From Candidatus Segatella papionis (GTDB lineage: Bacteria > Bacteroidota > Bacteroidia > Bacteroidales > Bacteroidaceae), in NCBI GenBank assembly GCA_002297965.1, contig DBLF01000002.1:32750-65698 (forward strand): a stretch of DNA of 32,949 nucleotides, given 5' to 3'. The position numbers and the translations under genes were made by a program. Within the stretch, counting starts at the first letter, position 1, and each line of letters begins with the position of its first letter. Positions 8,390-17,995 of the stretch are shown one piece after another. Under the pieces are notes generated by a model. It did not search any database. It was given only the letters and a program-made list of their open reading frames with translations, and was not told the origin of the DNA.

Positions 8390-10333
8390 ATGAACAAGAT
8401 ATTATATGCATTTGCATTGGCAGGCGTATTAGGAATGTCTTCATGCTCAGACTTCTTGGACCAGACATCTCCATCAGAAATGACAGCAGAGAACACCTAC
8501 GCCTCACCTTATTATACAAACCTCCGCGTCAACAAGCTCTATGGAGGTATGGGACAAGACCGTACCTACTCACAGGACTTGGCTATAGTATGGGGCTTGA
8601 ACAGTGACTGCGAATTGGTAGATGGTTTGGGCAACAATGCCACAAACACATCTAGCGAACGTGGTAACATGAACTATAACATGGACCCAGGATGGAGCAA
8701 GATCAGCGGTGTATGGGATGCTGAGTACGGTATTATCGAGGATGCCAACCAGATTATCGAAGGTATCCGCAGCAGCGCTACCTTTACTGCTGGTGGTGCA
8801 AACCAAAAGTCAATGGAGCGTAGTCTTGGTGAAGCTCTCACCATCCGTGCCATGATCTACTTTGACCTAGTACGTTACTTCGGTGACATTCCGTTCAAGG
8901 TTGAGGCTTCCAAATCCGACTTGAGCAACGCCTATCTGGAGAAAACTGATCGTGATGTAATCATGGACTCTTTGATGAACGACCTCGATGAGGCTATCGA
9001 ATACTTGCCTTGGGCAGACCAAGTATCAGGCTACACCACAGAGCGTGTAACCAAGGGATATGCTCATGCACTCTTGGCACAGATAGCTATGACTCGTGCT
9101 GGATATGTGATCCGTGAGAAGGCTAAGGAAGGATACGAAACTGCATCGTACAGCGACGCAACCTATCCTACCCAACGTCCAGGAGCAGCAGACCGCAAGG
9201 CTCTCTACAAACGTGCATTGAAGCATTGGTCAGCGATCATCAACGACAATACCCACAGCCTCAACCCATCTTTCGAGAACGAGTGGTATCTCTTGAACCA
9301 ACTTACACTGGACAAGACCTATCATGAGAACCTCTTTGAAATTCCAATGGGTGAAAACGTAACTGGCGAGTTGGGTTACACTGTAGGTGTACGTCTGAAT
9401 GGCATTACCACAGAATACGGCTATGGAAACTCAACAGGTAAGATGAAGGTGACAGCACCTCTCCTCTACTCATACGACAAGAAGGATACTCGTCGAGACA
9501 TCACTTGCGCTAATTTCGAAATCAAGCAAGATGGCAGCAACACCATAGAGAGCATGCTCAAGAATGCTCCTTTCGGTATCTATGTAGGCAAGTGGGATGC
9601 TCGCAAGATGAACAATACTTGGTTAGCCAACAACAAAAAGGCGACAGCTAAGCATACTACAGGCATTAACCCTGTCAAGATGCGCTACTCTCAGGTATTG
9701 CTCTATTACGCTGAGTGTATGAACGAGTTGGCTGGCAATCCAGATGCCAACTACGAAGGTTCGGCAAATGGTTTGACTGCACGCCAGGCATTGGCTGAGG
9801 TTCATACTCGTGCATTCAACAAAGAAGACAAAGCTGAGGCACAGGCATACGTAAACAATATTCCTGCCGACAAGGACGCTTTCTTCAACGCCCTCGTACA
9901 GGAAAACATGTGGGAGTTTGCAGGTGAAGGTATCCGTAAGTTCGACTTGATTCGTTGGAATCTCTTAGTTGAGAAAATCAATGAGTTCAAGCAAACATAC
10001 CTTGCAGAGATTGAGGATGGAACATATCAGAAGACCATCTACTTCAACTACCTGGATAAGGATCAGACAAAAATCGACTTCTCTAGCGTAACATGGTATG
10101 GTCTTCCAGAAGGCAAGACTGCTGCAGACTATGCTGGTAGCATCGACTCATTTGGCGCAGCCAAGGTTGGTACAGGTTCCGACACTCAGGTTGACACCAA
10201 CTTGCCATCCATCTGTAGTGGTCTCGTAGGCGACAACGTAACCGTCAAGAACCGTTACCTCATGCCTATCGCTTCAACAACCATCTCTGCAACCAATGGT
10301 AAGATTCATAACTCTTATGGTTATGCAGATTAA
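8390..10333 (+). CDS. SusD/RagB-type surface glycan-binding lipoprotein (pair 1)
   Basis: 647 residues. The signal ends at MSSC with lipidated Cys19, followed by SDFLD, an acidic stretch typical of Bacteroidota lipoproteins exported to the cell surface. The N-terminal SusD-like region (about 20-220, including LGEALTIRAMIYFDLVRYFGD) and the C-terminal SusD/RagB region (WEFAGEGIRKFDLIRWN) are both recognisable. SusD proteins form a lid on their SusC partner and present oligosaccharides to it; the partner here is the gene 22 bp upstream. The closest functional expectation is oligogalacturonide binding, inferred only from the locus. Confidence 0.95.
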   Translation: MNKILYAFALAGVLGMSSCSDFLDQTSPSEMTAENTYASPYYTNLRVNKLYGGMGQDRTYSQDLAIVWGLNSDCELVDGLGNNATNTSSERGNMNYNMDPGWSKISGVWDAEYGIIEDANQIIEGIRSSATFTAGGANQKSMERSLGEALTIRAMIYFDLVRYFGDIPFKVEASKSDLSNAYLEKTDRDVIMDSLMNDLDEAIEYLPWADQVSGYTTERVTKGYAHALLAQIAMTRAGYVIREKAKEGYETASYSDATYPTQRPGAADRKALYKRALKHWSAIINDNTHSLNPSFENEWYLLNQLTLDKTYHENLFEIPMGENVTGELGYTVGVRLNGITTEYGYGNSTGKMKVTAPLLYSYDKKDTRRDITCANFEIKQDGSNTIESMLKNAPFGIYVGKWDARKMNNTWLANNKKATAKHTTGINPVKMRYSQVLLYYAECMNELAGNPDANYEGSANGLTARQALAEVHTRAFNKEDKAEAQAYVNNIPADKDAFFNALVQENMWEFAGEGIRKFDLIRWNLLVEKINEFKQTYLAEIEDGTYQKTIYFNYLDKDQTKIDFSSVTWYGLPEGKTAADYAGSIDSFGAAKVGTGSDTQVDTNLPSICSGLVGDNVTVKNRYLMPIASTTISATNGKIHNSYGYAD

Positions 10334-10383
10334 TTCATGCTTTATGCAATAGAATTCATCTTTAACAAAAAAGACAATTAAAA

Positions 10384-12069
10384 ATGAAGAGCATTAAAAA
10401 CATATTGGGCACTGCATCCATGATGGCATTGGCTTTATCGGCAACATCTTGTACCGATGGTAATGACTGGGATGTTGATGGCAGCCTATCAAGATTGTTC
10501 GGTCTCAACGGTGACAAAATCACCGTTGAGGCAGCCGAAACATCTGCAAAAGTTACATTCTCGGCTTTCACATCCAAGGATGTTGCCGAGCCAGAGTATT
10601 ACGTATTCGAGGTGAGCAAAGACTCCCTCTATGATGGAGTGGAGAATGCCAACATCATTAAATATGGTGAGGATAAGACTTTGACTTCATCACCTGTCGT
10701 ACTCAGTGGACTTGATGGTGATAGCAAATACTACATGCGAGTGAAGGCTATGTCAACAACAGCTAATGAATCCAAGTGGGTTTACTACAAGGATGGTTCA
10801 TCATTCAAAACAAAGGCTGAACAGATTTTCAACAATGTCGATGCTAGCAACTTGTTTGAGGATCACGTAAACTTGAGCTGGACCCCAGGTGCTGATGTAA
10901 CACATATTACTTACGCCAACACTAGTGATGCCGAGAACATACAAACAATAGAATTGACTGATGAAGAAAAAGCTGCTGGCAAATACACCATTTCAGGTTT
11001 GCAGCCAACAAGCACATACATCATCACCATCTACAGAAATGACGTTAAGCGTGGTCAATTACAAATTACCACTCCTGCCGCCATGCCATCTGCAAACTTT
11101 AAGTACACACTCCCTAGCGACGTAAAGGTTATCTCTCAGACTCTCATTGAAGAGATTGCTGAACAAGCTAAGGCAGCAGCTGGCAACGAGACAAACTACA
11201 GTGCAACTATCGGTATTCCTGCTGGTGCAACAGTTTCTCTCTATGGCACAGCAGAAGCAGACGGCGGTAAGACCAATGTCACAATACCTGACGGAATGTC
11301 TGTTACATTCTTTGGTTTAGCTGGTGGCGATGCACCAACCATCAACCTCGACAAGAACTTCGATGTTGCAGGCTCTCATGCTTACATCAAGTTCCAGAAT
11401 GTGAAGTTGGTAGAGAATAGTGCAGGTTACTTCATCAACCAGAGCAAGGCTTGCACTGTCAGCGAGTTCACATTGGAAGACTGTGAGGTAACAAATGTGA
11501 AGACATCATTCTTCCGTTTGCAGGGTAGTGATGCAAAGGCTATCAGCAAGCTGACTTTGAAGAACAGCATCTTCACCAACCTCTGCGCAGGCTATGGTTT
11601 CATCCACATTGACGCAAGCGGTAAAGGATATGTCGACAACATAGAGATTGATGGTTGTACATTCAATGGAATCTGTAAGACTGGTAAAGTATTCATCTTT
11701 AGCAAGAAAACCAACATGAAGGATATTGCCATCAAGAACAGTACATTCTACAACTGTAATGGTGCAGGACAATATTTTGTCGATTTTAATGATGCAGCTT
11801 ATGGTCCTGAAACATTCACTATCGAGAATTGTATTTTCGGTAAGAGCGCTGATGATGTAACCAACAAGAACATCCGTAGCAAGACGGCTCCTTCTGTAGC
11901 AGGAAGCTACAGCACAACCGACTTCTTCAAGGTCATCAAGGGCGTAACCGCGACAGACTACAGCTCTGACCAATTGTTTACAGACCCAGCAAATGGTAAC
12001 TTTACCATCAAGGCTGGTACATTGAAAGAAAAAGCAGGAGACCCACGTTGGTATCCTACAAAAGATTAA
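10384..12069 (+). CDS. Surface glycan-binding lipoprotein with fibronectin-III-like and beta-helix domains (DUF4957/DUF5123-like)
   Basis: 561 residues, 50 bp after SusD1 and probably the last gene of that operon. Lipobox ATSC gives Cys23, followed by TDGND. Residues about 45-225 look like two fibronectin-III-like modules (LSGLDGDSKYYMRVKA and ISGLQPTSTYIITIYR are typical strand ends). Residues about 245-560 are a parallel beta-helix of repeated strands (FTLEDCEVTN, LTLKNSIFTN, IEIDGCTFNG, IAIKNSTFYN, FTIENCIFG). This layout matches DUF4957/DUF5123 proteins of pectin loci. None of the GH28 or PL1 catalytic motifs is visible, so a binding role is favoured over catalysis. The position after SusD is that of SusE/SusF-type surface glycan-binding proteins. 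Confidence 0.8.
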   Translation: MKSIKNILGTASMMALALSATSCTDGNDWDVDGSLSRLFGLNGDKITVEAAETSAKVTFSAFTSKDVAEPEYYVFEVSKDSLYDGVENANIIKYGEDKTLTSSPVVLSGLDGDSKYYMRVKAMSTTANESKWVYYKDGSSFKTKAEQIFNNVDASNLFEDHVNLSWTPGADVTHITYANTSDAENIQTIELTDEEKAAGKYTISGLQPTSTYIITIYRNDVKRGQLQITTPAAMPSANFKYTLPSDVKVISQTLIEEIAEQAKAAAGNETNYSATIGIPAGATVSLYGTAEADGGKTNVTIPDGMSVTFFGLAGGDAPTINLDKNFDVAGSHAYIKFQNVKLVENSAGYFINQSKACTVSEFTLEDCEVTNVKTSFFRLQGSDAKAISKLTLKNSIFTNLCAGYGFIHIDASGKGYVDNIEIDGCTFNGICKTGKVFIFSKKTNMKDIAIKNSTFYNCNGAGQYFVDFNDAAYGPETFTIENCIFGKSADDVTNKNIRSKTAPSVAGSYSTTDFFKVIKGVTATDYSSDQLFTDPANGNFTIKAGTLKEKAGDPRWYPTKD

Positions 12070-12100
12070 GGAATTGTCTATCCTTATATCCATTATAAAG

Positions 12101-12137
12101 GTGCAATGCCCTCAACAACATAGGGCGTTGCACTTTT
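12101..12137 (+). terminator. Rho-independent terminator of the SusC1-SusD1-lipoprotein operon
   Basis: A 12-bp stem (12101-12112 with 12122-12133, one G-U wobble), a 9-nt loop and a TTTT tract follow the stop codon by about 30 bp. Confidence 0.88.
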
Positions 12138-12204
12138 CTCATTTTATCAATTCTCGACAACTTTTCTTATCATTTCCTTGGAAGTTACAAAAAAAAGCGC
12201 ATTT

Positions 12205-12302
12205 TTCTTACAATACTCCGACTGACATCATTGCAAATTAAACATGTATAAGTACTCCGGAAATAGAGAGTGTGTTTTTATCGTCATCCAGTATTGTAAG
12301 AA
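12205..12302. repeat. 13-bp perfect inverted repeat, arms 72 bp apart
   Basis: ttcttacaatact at 12205-12217 is the exact reverse complement of 12290-12302. The right arm ends 10 bp before the GTAAACGTTTAC palindrome of the SusC2 promoter. Inside lies a further TACTCCG at 12253-12259, repeating 12214-12220. Confidence 0.85.
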
Positions 12303-12312
12303 TAACACTTTA

Positions 12313-12376
12313 GTAAACGTTTACGTGCATTTCTTTATCAAAAGTAACGTTGTTTAGTTTTTTTTTATTACCTTTG
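12313..12376 (+). promoter_or_regulatory. SusC2 operon promoter with operator
   Basis: TACCTTTG (12369-12376) is the -7 element. GTAAACGTTTAC (12313-12324) is a perfect 12-bp palindrome containing the CGTTTACGT motif, which starts at 12318, 51 bp before the -7 element. A partial second site GTAACGTT lies at 12344-12351. No TTTG stands at the expected -33 distance. Confidence 0.7.
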
Positions 12377-12514
12377 CCATATCATTTCCAAAGCCGAAGA
12401 AAGTAAGCCGAGGAAAAATTGATCTTAAGCAATGGAAAACGACTAACAATCGCAAGTAAATTTAAGACCAAAATACTTAAAAATTAACAATAACAACCTA
12501 AAAACAAGCAAAGT

Positions 12515-15500
12515 ATGTATCAACAACTTAAACGTGCTAGCATGGCACTAGCTTTGGGCTCTGTCTGCTTTGGAGCATTCGCACAACAGGCAACCATCAA
12601 GGGTACGGTCAAGGATGCCAATGGTGAACCTATGATCGGCGTTAGTGTTGTACCAGAAGGCAAGGGAGGTGCAGGTTCTGTTACAGACCTCGATGGTAAT
12701 TTCACTCTTTCTGGTGTTTCACCTTCTACCGTGCTAAAATTTTCTTACATTGGATACAAGGAAAAGAAAGTGAAAGTCGGTAATCAGACTTCAGTAGCCA
12801 TCGTTTTGGAAGAAGACAACAACTCTCTCGACGAGTTGGTGGTCATAGGTTATGGTGTCGTTAAAAAACGTGATCTCACTGGTTCTGTAGCTTCCATCAA
12901 ATCTGATGATCTCAAGAACGTGGCTTCATCCAATGCCATGCAGGCTATGCAGGCAAAGATTCCGGGAATGGACTTGCAGCAGAGCAGTGGTGAGTCAGGT
13001 TCCGGTGTCAGCATCAATCTTCGTGGTGCTCGCTCCATGTTGGCTTCCAACAACCCATTGATTCTCGTAGACGGAGTGGCTTATGGCTCTACCCTCGACA
13101 TCAACCCATCAGACATCGAGTCTATGGAAGTATTGAAGGATGCTTCTTCTACAGCCATCTATGGTACTCGTGGCGCCAATGGTGTTATCATCATCACAAC
13201 AAAACGTGGTAAAGCTGGCAGAACCTCTGTTGGTTTTAATTTCTACAACTCTTTCAACAGTCCTACACATGCCGCACACTCCATGTATGGCACAAAAGAA
13301 GTACAGCGTCTTATCGACAAACGTGCTTACCAAGACTGGGCAAAGGGCGACATGACTCTCGACAACTACAATACTGTACTGAGTGGTATCACTCCAGAGA
13401 CTGTATTGACAGAAAAACTGGACGATGGAACAAACACCCTCGATATCTACAACGATGGCTCTTATACAGACTGGGGAGACTTACTCCTCAAGAACAGCAC
13501 ATCTCAGAACTATGAGGTGAACGTAGCTGGTGGTAGCGAGAAGACTAACTTCAACGTTTCTCTCGGTGCTATGTACGATCGTGGTTTGATGAAGAAAGAT
13601 CAGATGAGCCGTTACAATGGCAAGGTAAACATCGACCATAAGATCAACAAGATTGTAAAGGTAGGTTCTAGCTTACTCTTCACATACAAGAACTGGAACC
13701 GCCGTAACTCTGGCGTTTACAACCAGGCATTGAAGATGACTACCATCACTCATCCATATTTGACAGATGGTACCATCAACTCTACTCCTAACCCATGGTA
13801 TGCAGCCCACTGTTCACCATTGCTTGACGACGTTGAGGGTGCTTACCAGAACAATACTGAGTCTACTCGATTCTTCGGTAACGCATACGTGGAACTCAAC
13901 CCTATCAAGGGATTGAACCTGCGCTCTATGTTCGCAGTGGATAGAAACGATTCTCGCAATGGCCTCTATCAGGATTATGAAAGCCAGCAGAGATACCAGT
14001 CTCCTCATACTAGTTACATCCGCCAAATCAGAAACAATTCTACAGCAATTACATGGGACAACACCATCAACTATAATACAACCATCGCAGAGAAGCACGA
14101 TTTGACAGCTCTGCTTGGTCATGAGTTGACCCAGACTGTTACAGAAAGTTCTACTGTAAGTGGCGATGCTGGTGCAACCCATTACTATGAGAGTGGCTTT
14201 AGCGACCTGTCAAAGATTCTCACCCCTGTCACCACATCTACATATGTAAAGACAGCTATGTTGTCATTCTTCGGTCGTCTGAACTATTCTTATGCCAGCA
14301 AGTATCTCTTGACAGCATCCCTCCGTGCCGATGGCTCATCTACCTTGGCAAAGGGTCACAAGTGGGGCTACTTCCCATCAGTGGCTGGCGGTTGGAGAAT
14401 CATCGAGGAAAACTGGATGAAAGACCAGAAGTGGCTCAGCAACTTGAAGCTTCGTGCATCATGGGGCATCTCAGGTAACGCAGCCATCGATGCCTATTCT
14501 ACATTGGCATCCTTGAGCAGCACAACCTACTACTATTATCTTGGCAACACAGATGTAGCAGGTAAGATTCCTAGCCAGATGGGGAATTCTAACTTGACTT
14601 GGGAGAAAACCTCGTCATTCAACCTCGGTTTGGACTTCGGCTTCTTGGATGGAAGAATCAGCGGTAGCGTAGACTACTACTGGAACCATACGTATGACCT
14701 CTTGTTCTACAAGACTGCCCCAGCTTCTTCTTTCCCTACCGTTATCGACAACATTGGTAAGACAAAGGGACAAGGACTTGAGGTTTCTTTGATGACAGAC
14801 ATCATCCGTACCAAGGACTTCGACTGGACTGCCAACTGGTCATATTCTCACTTCAAGGATAAGATTACAGAGTTGACAGGCGGTGTAGACAAGTATGTAT
14901 CTGGCACCAAGGGCTTGTTCGTTGGCAATCGTGTCAACGCTTTCTACGACTACAAGGTACTCGGAGAATGGGGTATCGGTGAATTCGCTCAATATGTAGA
15001 TGACTTCAAGGCTGCCCACGACGGAAAGGCTCCTGCCTGTGCTAGCACAAAGGGTTATGGTACTCCTGGTTCACCAAAAATGTATGATGCAGATGGCGAT
15101 GGTGCTATCACTTCAGACGACCGCGTGCTCTACAACCAAGATCCTAACCATGTATTTGGTATGACTAACACCTTCACATACAAGGACTTCTCACTCTCTG
15201 TACAGTTAATGGCACGTTTGGGTGGTTACATTTCTTACGCTATGAACGAACAGTTGAACTATGAATCAGCCAACTGGGGTGACGCTATCGACTACTGGAC
15301 ACCAACCAACACTAGTGCAAAGTTCCCTAACCCAGGTTTGGGCACAGATGCCAGCAAGATTTGGTCATCATACAAGAGTGCATTCACTTATGAGAAGGCA
15401 GACTACTTCAAGATTAAGGACATCACCCTCTCTTACAACATGCCAGCTAAGTGGTTACACAATATTGGTATGAGCAAAGCACGTGTGTACTGTTCTATGA

Positions 15501-15610
15501 AGAACTTCTTGACATGGAGTAAGATCGATGACTACGACCCAGAGCGTGGCGGTAGCATCTCTTTCCCTATGCAGAAACAGGTAGTAGTAGGTCTTAATGT
15601 AGAATTCTAA
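12515..15610 (+). CDS. SusC-type TonB-dependent outer-membrane transporter (pair 2)
   Basis: 1031 residues with a signal peptide ending near FAQ. The order is the same as in the first SusC: a regulatory-like beta-sandwich (IKGTVKDANGEPMIGVS), a plug (LVVIGYGVVKKRDLTGSVAS), the SusC signature DASSTAIYGTRGANGVI from D209, then a barrel ending GLNVEF. The barrel regions differ clearly from SusC1, so the two pairs are not a recent duplication and may take up different chain lengths or decorations of the same polymer (inference). A stretch near the C-terminal half, DADGDGAITSDD, looks calcium-binding and is common in SusC proteins. SusD2 begins 14 bp after the stop codon. Confidence 0.95.
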   Translation: MYQQLKRASMALALGSVCFGAFAQQATIKGTVKDANGEPMIGVSVVPEGKGGAGSVTDLDGNFTLSGVSPSTVLKFSYIGYKEKKVKVGNQTSVAIVLEEDNNSLDELVVIGYGVVKKRDLTGSVASIKSDDLKNVASSNAMQAMQAKIPGMDLQQSSGESGSGVSINLRGARSMLASNNPLILVDGVAYGSTLDINPSDIESMEVLKDASSTAIYGTRGANGVIIITTKRGKAGRTSVGFNFYNSFNSPTHAAHSMYGTKEVQRLIDKRAYQDWAKGDMTLDNYNTVLSGITPETVLTEKLDDGTNTLDIYNDGSYTDWGDLLLKNSTSQNYEVNVAGGSEKTNFNVSLGAMYDRGLMKKDQMSRYNGKVNIDHKINKIVKVGSSLLFTYKNWNRRNSGVYNQALKMTTITHPYLTDGTINSTPNPWYAAHCSPLLDDVEGAYQNNTESTRFFGNAYVELNPIKGLNLRSMFAVDRNDSRNGLYQDYESQQRYQSPHTSYIRQIRNNSTAITWDNTINYNTTIAEKHDLTALLGHELTQTVTESSTVSGDAGATHYYESGFSDLSKILTPVTTSTYVKTAMLSFFGRLNYSYASKYLLTASLRADGSSTLAKGHKWGYFPSVAGGWRIIEENWMKDQKWLSNLKLRASWGISGNAAIDAYSTLASLSSTTYYYYLGNTDVAGKIPSQMGNSNLTWEKTSSFNLGLDFGFLDGRISGSVDYYWNHTYDLLFYKTAPASSFPTVIDNIGKTKGQGLEVSLMTDIIRTKDFDWTANWSYSHFKDKITELTGGVDKYVSGTKGLFVGNRVNAFYDYKVLGEWGIGEFAQYVDDFKAAHDGKAPACASTKGYGTPGSPKMYDADGDGAITSDDRVLYNQDPNHVFGMTNTFTYKDFSLSVQLMARLGGYISYAMNEQLNYESANWGDAIDYWTPTNTSAKFPNPGLGTDASKIWSSYKSAFTYEKADYFKIKDITLSYNMPAKWLHNIGMSKARVYCSMKNFLTWSKIDDYDPERGGSISFPMQKQVVVGLNVEF

Positions 15611-15624
15611 TAATCGAAAAAATT

Positions 15625-17682
15625 ATGAAAACAAAGATATTATTCATGGCAGCTGCATCCGCTATGATGCTAGGCCTCACTTCCTGCTCCGACTTCTTGG
15701 AGGAAGAGAACAAGGTGGGCGAAACTGCCGACTTGACATATAACACACCATCCGGACTGGAAGGCTTGGTAGCTAACTGCTACTCATTTGCTCGCGGTTG
15801 GTATGGTAAAGAGGCTGGTCTCGGACTCAGCGAAATGGGTACAGACTTGTTCTATTATGGTTACGACAACAAGCAGAAGAGTCTTTGCTCTTACAACTTC
15901 AATGCCGCTGCCCTGGAGAACAATGTAGCCGACAATCCTTGTCTTGACCATTACTGGGAGTTGTTCTATAGTGCTACAGATGTATGCAACAACGCTATCA
16001 AGTACATCAACAAGGCTAGTTTCCTTGGCGACGAAGAAAAGAACCGTGACTTAGGAGAAGCTCTCTTCATGCGTGCCTTCTATTACTTCCACATGGTGAA
16101 TATCTGGGGAGCCATTCCTTATAATGCCGAACCTATCACCGCTCAGAACTTCACCCCTACCAGAATGCCAGAAAACGAGGTATATGGTAAGATACTCGAC
16201 GATCTGGACGAGTCTATCGCTAAGTTTGAGGCAGCAGGATACAAAACTAAAGCCGATGGACGTGCAAACTACTGGGCTGCAAAATCTCTTAGAGCAAGAG
16301 TGCTCCTCTATGCAGCATCTTGGTTGGGCGGTCAGCTCGGTCAGACAGTAAAGGGCGGCAACTATGATGGCAAGGATAAGAATGCGCTCTATACCGCAGC
16401 TCAAGCTGACGCAGAGGCAGTGATTGGTGCAAGCGACTACGCTTCGCTCTATCCAAAATACGCTGATGTTTGGTCAATGAACAACGAGAGCTACACCACC
16501 AACAAGGAGGCTCTCTTCGGTGTAACCTACTCTCAGGACATCAAGACCAATGCCAACTGCATCCCTTACCGTTACCGTTTGGAAGGTGGTAGCCCTATGC
16601 AGTATAATAGCTTGATTACCCGTACAGGCTATAGCCGAGGCGGTAGTGCCATGTTGCTGATGTTCGTCTCTATGTGGAACAATGGTGCAACAGACTTGGG
16701 TGGTAATGGTCAAAAGGATACCCAGGTGTTCTGGCGTGTTGCTGCCGGCAAGACAACTATCAAGAGTAAGTTGACAGGCAAGAACGTAGAATGTGGTGCA
16801 GCTTATTCACCATACGGACGTGGTTTCACCCGCTACTTGCCTTCTCTCCACTTGTGGAACTTGCTGGAGAAGCACAAGGCTACCGACCAGCGTACAGAGG
16901 CTACCCTCCTCGACCACTATGACATCGCTTCTCCAGACTTGGCTAAGAATGCAAAGAACTATCCAGAGTTGCAGGATACAGCCATCTACTACTGCCCTAT
17001 GGACGGTGACTCACCAGAAGGTCAAGCTAAGCAAGCTTGGGCAAAGAACAGATACCGCATCCAGTTTATGGCAGGTGGCGACGTGCCAGTCTATACTTCC
17101 ATGGACGAGGCTACAGCCAAACCGACAGAGGCTGCTGTAGCAACCTCAAAGGTATATGGCGACAACCGATTCAACTCATACAAGATTGGTGGTTGGTGCT
17201 CATTCCCTGGCATCAAGAAATTCTTGGATAATGTATATGATCCAAACTATCCTACCCATGACATCTCTAGCCGTGATGCCATCGTGATGCGTCTCCCTGA
17301 GATGTATCTTATCAAGGCTGAGTGCCAGTTGGTCCTTGGAGACGGCGGTGCAGCTATGGCTACTATCAACCAGCTCCGTAAGGCTCGTGCTATCGAAGGT
17401 CAAGACAACACCTTGAGCGGAACAGCCAACATCGACACCATCCTTGAGGAGCGTGCCGTAGAGTTCTGCGGTGAGCAGATGCGTTGGTTCGACTTGAAAC
17501 GTACTGGCAAACTCTATGAGTATGTAGAAAAGTACAATGCACAGGCTTCTGCCAACTTGAAGGCAGATACCCAGAAGCATTACCTCTACCGCCCAATTCC
17601 ACAGAATGAGATTGATGCCGTGCAGAACTTCACAACCGAAGCTAACAGTACAACTGGATTCTGGCAGAACCCTGGATTCTAA
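15625..17682 (+). CDS. SusD/RagB-type surface glycan-binding lipoprotein (pair 2)
   Basis: 685 residues. The lipobox LTSC gives lipidated Cys21, followed by SDFLEEE, an acidic surface-export signal. SusD features are clear: LGEALFMRAFYYFHMVNIWG in the helical core, MRLPEMYLIKAECQL and FCGEQMRWFDLKRTGKLYE near the C-terminus. It lies 14 bp after SusC2 and is closed by a strong terminator, so SusC2-SusD2 is a two-gene operon without its own additional surface glycan-binding protein. It is longer than SusD1. The ligand is inferred to be pectin-derived from the locus. Confidence 0.95.
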   Translation: MKTKILFMAAASAMMLGLTSCSDFLEEENKVGETADLTYNTPSGLEGLVANCYSFARGWYGKEAGLGLSEMGTDLFYYGYDNKQKSLCSYNFNAAALENNVADNPCLDHYWELFYSATDVCNNAIKYINKASFLGDEEKNRDLGEALFMRAFYYFHMVNIWGAIPYNAEPITAQNFTPTRMPENEVYGKILDDLDESIAKFEAAGYKTKADGRANYWAAKSLRARVLLYAASWLGGQLGQTVKGGNYDGKDKNALYTAAQADAEAVIGASDYASLYPKYADVWSMNNESYTTNKEALFGVTYSQDIKTNANCIPYRYRLEGGSPMQYNSLITRTGYSRGGSAMLLMFVSMWNNGATDLGGNGQKDTQVFWRVAAGKTTIKSKLTGKNVECGAAYSPYGRGFTRYLPSLHLWNLLEKHKATDQRTEATLLDHYDIASPDLAKNAKNYPELQDTAIYYCPMDGDSPEGQAKQAWAKNRYRIQFMAGGDVPVYTSMDEATAKPTEAAVATSKVYGDNRFNSYKIGGWCSFPGIKKFLDNVYDPNYPTHDISSRDAIVMRLPEMYLIKAECQLVLGDGGAAMATINQLRKARAIEGQDNTLSGTANIDTILEERAVEFCGEQMRWFDLKRTGKLYEYVEKYNAQASANLKADTQKHYLYRPIPQNEIDAVQNFTTEANSTTGFWQNPGF

Positions 17683-17739
17683 ATGAAGTAAATATCCGTA
17701 TGTCCACATACTCAAAAGAGAATTTAGTTTTCTTATATC

Positions 17740-17770
17740 AAGGAGCTAGCCCTAGTGCTAGCTCCTTTTT
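17740..17770 (+). terminator. Rho-independent terminator after SusD2
   Basis: An 11-bp perfect stem (17740-17750 with 17757-17767), a 6-nt loop and a run of T from 17766 to 17770. Confidence 0.92.
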
Positions 17771-17851
17771 ATGTTGTGCGTTAAAGCTACGCACAACCAT
17801 AACTATATTAAGCATTATATTTCTAAACTTACCACTTGAACTTATTTCGTA

Positions 17852-17913
17852 ATCGTTTTCGTAGGTTTTCACTAAATAGATTATACTAGTTAGAAATAAA
17901 AGTGCTAACTTTG
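17852..17913 (+). promoter_or_regulatory. Promoter of the second GH28 gene with operator
   Basis: TAACTTTG (17906-17913) is the -7 element. CGTTTTCGT starts at 17854, 52 bp upstream, in the sequence context ATCGTTTTCGTAGGTTTT, which resembles the SusC1 site. No clear -33 element is present. Confidence 0.65.
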
Positions 17914-17995
17914 CCAAGAAATAGTAAATTATCTATGATAAAATCATCATAAGTAAGAAATAATTGTAATTAAATAATAATACAGACCTAAGAAA

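Larger units (their letters stand above)
12070..12514. other. Intergenic region between the two SusC/D operons
   Basis: 445 bases without a gene. It holds, in order, the terminator of the first operon (12101-12137), an AT-rich stretch, a 13-bp inverted repeat with widely spaced arms (12205-12302), the SusC2 operator and promoter (12313-12376), and an A-rich leader of about 135 nt. No conserved small ORF was seen. Confidence 0.75.
17683..17995. other. Intergenic region between SusD2 and the second GH28
   Basis: 313 bases. It holds the SusD2 terminator (17740-17770), a second hairpin without a U-tract (8-bp stem, 17773-17780 with 17790-17797), the GH28 promoter with its operator (17852-17913) and an AT-rich leader of about 80 nt. 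Confidence 0.75.

Noticed and set aside
17773..17797. Second hairpin after SusD2 as a terminator
   Set aside because: An 8-bp stem but no T-run after it; the preceding hairpin at 17740-17770 is sufficient.
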